Assembly (NCBI GenBank): GCA_029012125.1
Contig: JAQXLM010000040.1
Span: forward strand, 1-57,739
Length of the DNA stretch: 57,739 bases
Direction: 5' to 3'
Source: Eubacteriaceae bacterium
GTDB lineage: Bacteria > Bacillota > Clostridia > Peptostreptococcales > Anaerovoracaceae
A program made the translations under genes and the position numbers. The first letter of the stretch is position 1. Each line of letters begins with the position of its first letter. The notes under the pieces are model-generated. The model searched no databases, had not been told where the DNA came from, and saw nothing but the letters and a program-made list of their open reading frames with translations. Shown piece after piece: positions 51,528-57,739 of this stretch.

Positions 51528-53162
51528 TCAGCCATTGTTTTGTTCCATAACAAGATTTTCTGCCCCATAAATCTTGCGTAGCTTTGGCTTTTCAATTTTG
51601 CCCGTAGGGTTCCTTGGAACGTCTGCAAATATGATTTTTCTAGGACGTTTATATCTTGGCATCTGTTTGCAGAAATCATTGATTTCCTCTTCAGTACAGG
51701 TATATCCGTCTTTTATCTTGATAATTGCTGTTGCAATTTCCCCTAGTCTTTCGTCAGGCAGTCCTATGACTGCAACATCGTGAACTTTGTGGAAACCTCT
51801 TATAAAGTCTTCTATCTGTACCGGATAAAGGTTTTCTCCTCCGGTAATAATTACATCCTTCTTTCTGTCAACAAGGAATATGAAACCGTCTTCATCTCTC
51901 GTTGCCATATCTCCTGTATACAGCCAGCCATCCTTAAGAACCTTTGCTGTTGCCTCTTCGTCATTGTAGTAGCAGTCCATTACTCCTGCACCCTTCAGAC
52001 AAAGCTCTCCAACTTCACCGTCTTTTACAGGCTGACCGCCTTCATCCACTATCTTTACTTCCCATCCGTAACCGGGAACTCCGATTGCTCCAACCTTATG
52101 TATATTTTCAACGCCCAGATGAACAGCACCCGGTCCGATGGATTCAGACAGTCCGTAGTTAGTATCATACTGATGATTAGGGAAGTATTCCATCCAATGC
52201 TTAATCAGACTCTGAGGCACAGGTTGAGCACCTATATGCATAAGTCTCCACTGGTCAAGACAGTAATCCTCTTTCTTAAGCCTTCCGGAATCAAGGGCGT
52301 TAAGAATATCCTGAGCCCAAGGAACAAGAAGCCATACTATTGTGCATTTTTCCTTTGATACTGCATCCAGAATAAATTCAGGCTGAGTACCCTTCAGAAG
52401 AACAGCCTTTGATCCGCTTATCAAAGAACCGAACCAGTGCATTTTCGCACCTGTGTGATACAGAGGCGGTATGCAAAGGAATACATCATCATGAGTCTGG
52501 GAGTGATGTTTCTGCTCGACTCTGCATGAGTGTATCAAAGCTCTGTGCCGATGCAGAATTGCCTTAGGAAAACCTGTTGTTCCTGAAGAGAAATAAATTG
52601 CGGCATAGTCATCCTCATTGATATAGACTCCCGGATTTCCACTTGCGCAGTCAGCTGTTAAATTCATATAGCTCTCTGCAAAGGATGGGCATCCGTCCCC
52701 TACATATACCAGCAAACGATTTACACTTACATCATCAGCGATTTCCTCTACACGTCCGATGAATTCTTCTCCGAATACAAGCATATCCGCTTCTGCCAGA
52801 TCCAGACAGTATTTTATTTCATCTGAAGAGTAACGGAAGTTCAGTGGAACTGCCATTGCTCCTGTTTTCAGAATTCCGAAATATATAGGCAACCATTCCA
52901 GACAGTTCATAAGAAGGATGGCAACCTTATCACCTTTTCCGATACCGCAGTCCATCAATGCGTTTGCAAAGCGGTTGGCTTTTTCATTAAATACCATCCA
53001 GCTTATTTCACGTCTGTAGCCTGTGCGTACAGTTGACTGTACCAGTTCATAGTCACGCCATGTCATTCTGCGGTTTCCGTCAAAGGCAGGATTAATCTCT
53101 ACCAATGCGATTTCATTTCCTAATTCTCGGCTGTTTTTCTCCAATAAATCGATAATTGTCAT
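51528..53162 (-). CDS. Acyl/aryl-CoA synthetase (adenylate-forming, AMP-dependent)
   Basis: The 544-residue protein has the full adenylate-forming set: AIYFSSGTTGFPKAILHRHRAL, TNYGLSESIGPG, GWLYTGDMATRDEDGFIFLVDRKKDVIITGGENLYPVQIED and PRNPTGKIEKPKLRK with the C-terminal lysine. It activates a carboxylic acid to acyl-CoA; the chain type is not evident. GGTGACGAAATG is the start region. It lies upstream of the SSS symporter gene and divergent from an amidohydrolase gene. Confidence 0.87.
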   Translation of the reverse strand: MTIIDLLEKNSRELGNEIALVEINPAFDGNRRMTWRDYELVQSTVRTGYRREISWMVFNEKANRFANALMDCGIGKGDKVAILLMNCLEWLPIYFGILKTGAMAVPLNFRYSSDEIKYCLDLAEADMLVFGEEFIGRVEEIADDVSVNRLLVYVGDGCPSFAESYMNLTADCASGNPGVYINEDDYAAIYFSSGTTGFPKAILHRHRALIHSCRVEQKHHSQTHDDVFLCIPPLYHTGAKMHWFGSLISGSKAVLLKGTQPEFILDAVSKEKCTIVWLLVPWAQDILNALDSGRLKKEDYCLDQWRLMHIGAQPVPQSLIKHWMEYFPNHQYDTNYGLSESIGPGAVHLGVENIHKVGAIGVPGYGWEVKIVDEGGQPVKDGEVGELCLKGAGVMDCYYNDEEATAKVLKDGWLYTGDMATRDEDGFIFLVDRKKDVIITGGENLYPVQIEDFIRGFHKVHDVAVIGLPDERLGEIATAIIKIKDGYTCTEEEINDFCKQMPRYKRPRKIIFADVPRNPTGKIEKPKLRKIYGAENLVMEQNNG

Positions 53163-53171
53163 TTCGTCACC

Positions 53172-53200
53172 TTTAAAATTTTAAAATTTTGATATATAAT
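53172..53200 (+). promoter_or_regulatory. Promoter of the amidohydrolase gene
   Basis: TTTAAA (53172-53177) and TATAAT (53195-53200) are 17 bases apart; the -35 is weak. The stretch 53175-53190 is an A/T palindrome. Confidence 0.45.
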
Positions 53201-53226
53201 AACTCCCTGTAAGGAGGATATGAACT

Positions 53227-54030
53227 ATGATAATAGATTTTCATACACACGCATTCCCTGACAGTATTGCCGAAAAAGCAATTGCCGGACTGGCTAAGAG
53301 CGGAAATATCACACCCCGTCGCCAGGGCACTCTGGACTCTCTAAAGCAGTCTATGAAAAAATCAAATGTGGATTATTCTGTAGTACTCCCTGTTGCTACA
53401 ACAGCAGCTCAGGTAGATTCCATAAACCATGTTGCCGCAAAGCTTAACGGAAAGGAAGGCATCATATATGCCGGTGCCGTGCACCCTGACTGTGATGATA
53501 TCGATGGGGTTCTCGATTCCGTCCTTAATTCCGGTCTTTTCGGAGTCAAGGTTCACCCTGACTTTCAGGACGCTTACTTTGATGATGAAAGATACCTGAA
53601 AATACTGAACTCTGCTGCCGATCGGGGGCTGTATGTTATAACTCATGCGGGAATTGATGTCAGCTTCAGAGACAATGTTCACTGTACTCCCGATATGATT
53701 CTCAATGCACTGAACAAGGTAGGTCCCAAGCTGAATGACAAGCTCATTCTGGCACATATGGGTTCTTATGAAATGGCTGACCGGGTTTTGGAAAAGCTGG
53801 CCGGAAAGCCTGTATATATGGATACCTCCGCTGTTCTGGATCTGTACCCGGAAAAGTGTGTTCATATCATAAAAAAACATGGTGCTGACAGAATTCTCTT
53901 CGCAACGGATTCACCATGGGCAGACCAAAAGGAATACGTTGATTTGCTCAAGTCCATGGTCAGTTCCGAGGATGCTGAGCTGATTTTGTCAAAAAATGCG
54001 TTAAAAATATTAACACATCAACCATTGTAA
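53227..54030 (+). CDS. Amidohydrolase 2-family metal-dependent hydrolase
   Basis: The 267-residue TIM-barrel protein has the metal motifs of PF04909: DFHTH (3-7), VKVHPDFQ, ITHAGI, LAHMG and ATDSPW. Family members are decarboxylases or hydrolases; no substrate is evident. AAGGAGG precedes the ATG. It is monocistronic and divergent from the acyl-CoA ligase gene. Unlike the YtcJ-like gene at 40617, its metal ligands look intact. Confidence 0.85.
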   Translation: MIIDFHTHAFPDSIAEKAIAGLAKSGNITPRRQGTLDSLKQSMKKSNVDYSVVLPVATTAAQVDSINHVAAKLNGKEGIIYAGAVHPDCDDIDGVLDSVLNSGLFGVKVHPDFQDAYFDDERYLKILNSAADRGLYVITHAGIDVSFRDNVHCTPDMILNALNKVGPKLNDKLILAHMGSYEMADRVLEKLAGKPVYMDTSAVLDLYPEKCVHIIKKHGADRILFATDSPWADQKEYVDLLKSMVSSEDAELILSKNALKILTHQPL

Positions 54031-54082
54031 CATAATTGTGAATAACAATAAAGATAAAAGATTAAATTTATTCAAAAAAACA

Positions 54083-54115
54083 AAAACAGACGGTATGTTT
54101 TTTATCGTCTGTTTT
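54083..54115. terminator. Bidirectional terminator between the amidohydrolase and Mrp genes
   Basis: AAAACAGACG (54083-54092) pairs with CGTCTGTTTT (54106-54115) across a 13-base loop, with T runs on both strands. Confidence 0.78.
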
Positions 54116-54159
54116 ATGCTTTTCTCTATATTCGTCTATGGAATCTCCGTTATCAGAGA

Positions 54160-54978
54160 TTAAATAAGCTTTGCCATATCCTGAAGTTCCTCACATGGGA
54201 AGTTTTCAATTGTACCGTTATCGCAAGCTTTCGCAAGCTCCGGATTGATTGGAAGCTTTGCAATTACAGAAATACCGTACTTAGCAGCGATATCCTCGAT
54301 TTGGCTTTCGCCGAAGATTTTATATTCCGTACCACAGTCAGGGCATTTGAAATATGACATGTTTTCAACGATTCCCACTACAGGGATGTTCATCATTTCT
54401 GCCATCTTAACAGCCTTTTCCACAATCATTCCAACAAGATCCTGAGGAGATGTAACGATTACAATACCGTCAACAGGAAGAGTCTGGTATACGGTTAATG
54501 CAACATCCCCTGTTCCCGGTGGCATATCGACAAACATTACATCGATGTCTCCCCAGCATACATCTGTCCAGAACTGCTGAACTACGCCACCAACTATAGG
54601 CCCCCTCCAGACTACCGGGTCTGTCTCATCTTCAAGAAGAAGATTGATTGACATAGCTTTGATGCCTGATTTTGTAATTGCAGGAAGAATCATTTCTTCG
54701 TTACCCTGAGCCTTATCCTTCAAACCGAAAGCCATTGGAATTGATGGTCCGGTAATATCTGCGTCAAGAACGGCTACCTCCTTGCCTGCATTTCTTGATG
54801 CCACAGCCAGCATTGAAGTTACTGAGGATTTTCCAACTCCTCCCTTTCCGCTTACAACGCCGATAACCTTCTTTACATTAGAGAACTGATTCATCGGTGC
54901 CTGCTCAATTCCCGGATTTTCCTTTCTTTCGTCGCAGCTTGAGCTGCATGAACTGCAATCATGATTACAATCTGTCAT
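54160..54978 (-). CDS. mrp: Mrp/NBP35 family Fe-S carrier ATPase
   Basis: The 272-residue protein has a Cys-rich N-terminus (CNHDCSSCSSSC, residues 4-15), the deviant Walker A GVVSGKGGVGKSSVTS (about 40-55), DADITGPS, DMPPGTGD and C-terminal CPDCGTEY. Mrp (ApbC) proteins bind and pass on 4Fe-4S clusters in the cytoplasm. AAGGAGG precedes the ATG. It is the third gene of the MetA-LysC operon, 32 bases after the ferredoxin-like gene. Confidence 0.9.
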   Translation of the reverse strand: MTDCNHDCSSCSSSCDERKENPGIEQAPMNQFSNVKKVIGVVSGKGGVGKSSVTSMLAVASRNAGKEVAVLDADITGPSIPMAFGLKDKAQGNEEMILPAITKSGIKAMSINLLLEDETDPVVWRGPIVGGVVQQFWTDVCWGDIDVMFVDMPPGTGDVALTVYQTLPVDGIVIVTSPQDLVGMIVEKAVKMAEMMNIPVVGIVENMSYFKCPDCGTEYKIFGESQIEDIAAKYGISVIAKLPINPELAKACDNGTIENFPCEELQDMAKLI

Positions 54979-55010
54979 TTCCTTTTATACCTCCTTAATA
55001 CTCTATCTGT

Positions 55011-55451
55011 TTATTTTGCCACATATGGGCATGTTTCACATTCCGGTCTCTTTGGATTATCCGGATCGCAATATAATGGGAAAATTCTCAGGTCGCAGCT
55101 TAATCTGTCACCCATTACGGACTTGAGACCTGCAATCTGGCACAGTGTTCCCACAAACTCTGTAGTTGTACCGCTTTTTACGCTTCTGATAGTTTCGCGA
55201 TATACCTTTGCCATATCTCTTTCATAGTACTCATCCTTGTACTCGAAGAAATCCTCAAATTCCGGCAGTTCTACCGGATTGAACATTGGACAGTACAGAA
55301 CACAGTTGTTGCATTTGTTACAGCCGGATTCATCAATTAAGGGGCGCTTGTTGCCCTGTTCGTCTCTAACGATTTTGATGCATGCGTATTTGCATCCCAG
55401 AATGCACGCTTCACAACCGTTACAGTTTTTAATTCTATCTACTATTTGCAT
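55011..55451 (-). CDS. Small two-cluster ferredoxin-like protein with FrhB-like tail
   Basis: The 146-residue protein has Cys 10/13/16/20 and Cys 44/47/50/54, both CxxCxxCxxxC patterns for 4Fe-4S clusters. It then has [15 protein letters not shown], as in the beta subunit of coenzyme F420 hydrogenases, and a final CETCPYVAK. It is much shorter than FrhB-type proteins (about 280-400), so it may be a reduced, independent electron carrier. Its ATG overlaps the MetA-LysC stop by 10 bases, so it is probably coupled to it. Function is not established. Confidence 0.75.
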   Translation of the reverse strand: MQIVDRIKNCNGCEACILGCKYACIKIVRDEQGNKRPLIDESGCNKCNNCVLYCPMFNPVELPEFEDFFEYKDEYYERDMAKVYRETIRSVKSGTTTEFVGTLCQIAGLKSVMGDRLSCDLRIFPLYCDPDNPKRPECETCPYVAK

Positions 55452-57706
55452 GTTGTAAACTCCTTATAAATTGCCTGTATTGCAGGTAAATAATCCTCTT
55501 CACTTACACCGATCAGCATGTTGATCTTCTGCGAACCATGGTCGATAAGCTTTATATTTATCTTCCTGTTTGCCAATGCACCCAGAACCTTAACCGCTAT
55601 GGCAGGTGAAGTTCCCAGCTCACGGCCCACTATGGCGATTAGGGCAAGATCATCGTTTATCCACATGTTTGTCGGATTGATTTTGCTGGCGATTTCGTCC
55701 AGAATATCGTCTTCCATTGGGTTGAACTCTTTATTGTCCACGATAATGTTCAGATTATCGATGCCCGAAAGCATGTTCTTAATAGTGATGCCTCTCTCGG
55801 TAAATATGTCGAGCAGGTCTGTTCTCAGCTGATGATCTTCATTGAGATGAGCCTTTTCAACTACAATTGATGTGTGACCCTTCTTTCCGGATATGCCGGA
55901 TACAGACAGACCGGATTGATAATAGTCAGCGTTTTTAACTATCAAAGTTCCCGCATCCTCAGGTCTGTTTGTATTTCTTATGTTAATAGGTATTTCCATC
56001 TTAATCACAGGGAAGATGGTATCTTCATGTATTACGGCAGCACCCATGTAAGACAATTCTCTCAGTTCCTTGTAGGTTATTACAGGAACGGTAAGTGGAT
56101 TTTCAACTATTCTAGGGTCAGCCATAAGCAGACCTGAAACGTCTGTCCAGTTTTCATAAATATCAGCACCGCAGATTGCAGATACGATCGCTCCTGTTAT
56201 GTCTGAGCCACCTCTTGAGAAAGTCTTTATGCTTCCGTCCGGCATAGTTCCGTAAAAGCCGGGAATAACAGCATTAGCGTGTTTTTCAAGTGCGGCACCA
56301 AGAGCAGTCTTTGTTGCAGCCTCGTCGTATTTGCCTTCTTCAGTAAGGAAAATATGCCCTTCAGCATCGATAAATTCATAGTCTATATATTCTGCAAGAA
56401 TCTTTGCGTTAAGGTATTCTCCTCTGCTGATGATATAGTCTGTTCTCGACTCATCACCCAGAGCCTGAGCTATGATGTCGAACTCCCTGTCTATATCTGT
56501 GGAAACACCCAGTCCTCTTGCAATAACCTTGTATCTGGATTTCACAGACATCAGAACATCCTCTGCTTCATCTCTTGCAGCTTCCGTCGCTTTGATAAGC
56601 AGGTCTGTTACCTTGGTGTCATCGTCAAAACGTTTTCCCGGTGCAGAAACAACCACATAGTTTCGTTCTTTTTCTGCTTTGATGATCTCGGCACACTTTT
56701 TAAACTGGCCCGCGCCGGAAAGTGATGTTCCTCCGAATTTGCATACCTTACGGTTAACCTCTCCTTTGAACATGTCTGCCAGTGACTCGTCGCTGATTCG
56801 GTTAATATCGTACTGAGTTGTCTGATATACGAAATAGTTTAACCAGTTGGAATACAACAGGTTTGCACAGGAACGCCATGTTACCACCGGTGCTTTACTG
56901 TCATCGTCGTCAGGGAAGTAATTGCATGGTACTTCAGGGTTAAGCCCTGCATTCTTGTCTCGAATGTACTCCTTCATCAGTGTGTCTGCATCGTATTCCG
57001 AATGACCCATTATGAATATCTGTCTGTCGTTGTTGGATTTAACCGCATAAATGCCTGCTTCTTCTGATGTAGCGATGATTTTCAGGTCCGGAACCGCTCT
57101 TACGTCCTCAATGTCTACAGTCGTATTTCTCGAATGTGGTACATAGAATTCGTCATCAAAGCCTCTAAACAGCATTCCCTTCTTGTACTCCAGAGTGTGC
57201 CTGTAAACACCGGAAAGCTTCTTCGGAAGTATTCTCTTCTGAATTCCGTAGTGATAGTACAATCCGGCCTGTGCACCCCAGCAGATGTGGAAGGTGCTGT
57301 GAACATGCTTCTTGGACCATTCCATGATTTCACATAGCTCGTCCCAATAGTCCACCTCTTCGAACTCCATAAGCTCCACAGGTGCACCTGTAATGATCAT
57401 TCCGTCATAAAACTTGCTTTTAACCTGATCAAAGGTTTTGTAGAATGAAATCATGTGCTCCTGAGATGTGTTGCCTGCCTTGTGTGTACTTGTCTGCAGC
57501 AGTTCAAGTTCCACCTGAAGGGGTGTGTTTCCCAGCAGTCTTGCCAGCTGAGTTTCAGTGTCAACCTTGGTCGGCATCAGGTTCAATATCAAAATCTGCA
57601 ATGGTCTGATATCCTGAGTCATGGCTCTGGTATCAGTCATTACGAATACATTTTCTTCTGTCAGGGTTTTTATTGCCGGTAGATTATTTGGTAGTTTAAT
57701 TGGCAT
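55442..57706 (-). CDS. Fusion: homoserine O-acetyltransferase (MetA) + aspartokinase (LysC)
   Basis: One uninterrupted 754-residue frame. Residues 1-~302 are a complete MetA: TGAPVE with Glu111, nucleophile Cys142 (HICWGAQAG), and His235/Glu237 (GHSEYD). In characterised MetA enzymes Glu111 goes with acetyl-CoA and Gly with succinyl-CoA, so acetylation is expected. A short linker (about 300-318) leads to an aspartokinase of the B. subtilis YclM type: KFGGTS (323-328), [51 protein letters not shown] and two ACT domains (~600-754). It would join the first step of the aspartate pathway to the first step committed to methionine. The AAGGAGA site is just before the ATG, and the upstream region is outside the window. 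Confidence 0.93.
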   Translation of the reverse strand: MPIKLPNNLPAIKTLTEENVFVMTDTRAMTQDIRPLQILILNLMPTKVDTETQLARLLGNTPLQVELELLQTSTHKAGNTSQEHMISFYKTFDQVKSKFYDGMIITGAPVELMEFEEVDYWDELCEIMEWSKKHVHSTFHICWGAQAGLYYHYGIQKRILPKKLSGVYRHTLEYKKGMLFRGFDDEFYVPHSRNTTVDIEDVRAVPDLKIIATSEEAGIYAVKSNNDRQIFIMGHSEYDADTLMKEYIRDKNAGLNPEVPCNYFPDDDDSKAPVVTWRSCANLLYSNWLNYFVYQTTQYDINRISDESLADMFKGEVNRKVCKFGGTSLSGAGQFKKCAEIIKAEKERNYVVVSAPGKRFDDDTKVTDLLIKATEAARDEAEDVLMSVKSRYKVIARGLGVSTDIDREFDIIAQALGDESRTDYIISRGEYLNAKILAEYIDYEFIDAEGHIFLTEEGKYDEAATKTALGAALEKHANAVIPGFYGTMPDGSIKTFSRGGSDITGAIVSAICGADIYENWTDVSGLLMADPRIVENPLTVPVITYKELRELSYMGAAVIHEDTIFPVIKMEIPINIRNTNRPEDAGTLIVKNADYYQSGLSVSGISGKKGHTSIVVEKAHLNEDHQLRTDLLDIFTERGITIKNMLSGIDNLNIIVDNKEFNPMEDDILDEIASKINPTNMWINDDLALIAIVGRELGTSPAIAVKVLGALANRKINIKLIDHGSQKINMLIGVSEEDYLPAIQAIYKEFTTCK

Positions 57707-57739
57707 ATTATAAACTTCTCCTTATCATCATGTACTAAC

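Noticed and set aside
57707..57739. SAM riboswitch or T-box upstream of MetA-LysC
   Set aside because: Only 33 bases are present before the window ends, so nothing can be claimed.
1..57739. Mobile elements, CRISPR, tRNA or rRNA genes
   Set aside because: I saw no transposase or integrase, no spaced direct repeats and no tRNA-like cloverleaf; a tRNA scan was not possible.

Overview
The window looks like chromosome from a spore-forming, anaerobic, amino-acid-fermenting member of the Clostridia (Firmicutes). The lineage call is an inference. It rests on the gpr-spoIIP-lepA-hemW block beside rpsT, strong purine-rich ribosome sites, an oxygen-sensitive type ferredoxin oxidoreductase (IorAB), and many amino-acid transporters and amidohydrolases. 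The ORFs cover almost all of the DNA. I saw no insertion sequence, prophage, CRISPR array, rRNA or tRNA, and no gap between genes above 300 bases.

Layout. 1-6.2 kb: a broken-off DUF2284 gene, an MFS exporter, an AraC regulator with a GH39-like C-terminal half, a divergent alanine-racemase-family enzyme and an EamA transporter. 6.2-10.2 kb: an ABC-F ATPase facing a DUF6873-type protein and a MATE exporter. 10.2-20.4 kb: one long leftward run, gpr, spoIIP, lepA, hemW, a CmpB-like membrane protein, an EamA transporter, iorA, iorB and paaK, so aryl-pyruvate catabolism is attached to the tail of a housekeeping and sporulation block. 20.4-31.1 kb: rpsT, then leftward nicotinamidase-like gene, nadE and a wall-anchored-looking surface protein; DUF1292, uvrC and a D,D-carboxypeptidase; a LysM-G5-NlpC/P60 hydrolase; lipid kinase, YihY-like protein and RdgB.

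31.1-42.1 kb: a shortened D-2-hydroxyacid dehydrogenase, a Ca/cation exchanger, an M20 peptidase / YkgJ-like / CoA-transferase / NhaC operon, an AEC transporter, a small membrane protein, a radical SAM protein, a B3/B4-domain protein behind a structured, attenuator-like leader, and a YtcJ-type amidohydrolase that lacks its metal motif. 42.1-48.6 kb: a DDAH/arginine-deiminase-like enzyme, RocB-like peptidase and AGCS symporter. These three are read from a clear sigma-54 promoter and sit next to a PAS-AAA+-Fis enhancer-binding regulator that shares a transcript with a nucleoside phosphorylase. 48.7-57.7 kb: AzlCD exporter, Na+/solute symporter with an acyl-CoA ligase, an amidohydrolase, and an operon that starts with a single-polypeptide fusion of homoserine O-acetyltransferase (MetA) and aspartokinase (LysC), followed by a small two-cluster ferredoxin-like protein and an Mrp/ApbC Fe-S carrier.

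The most unusual items are the MetA-LysC fusion, the sigma-54-controlled guanidino-compound operon with palindromes in its upstream region, and the riboswitch- or T-box-like leader before the B3/B4 gene. Several start codons were moved inward from the longest reading frame on ribosome-site evidence, and this is noted in each entry. Promoters and terminators were found by eye and are unscored.
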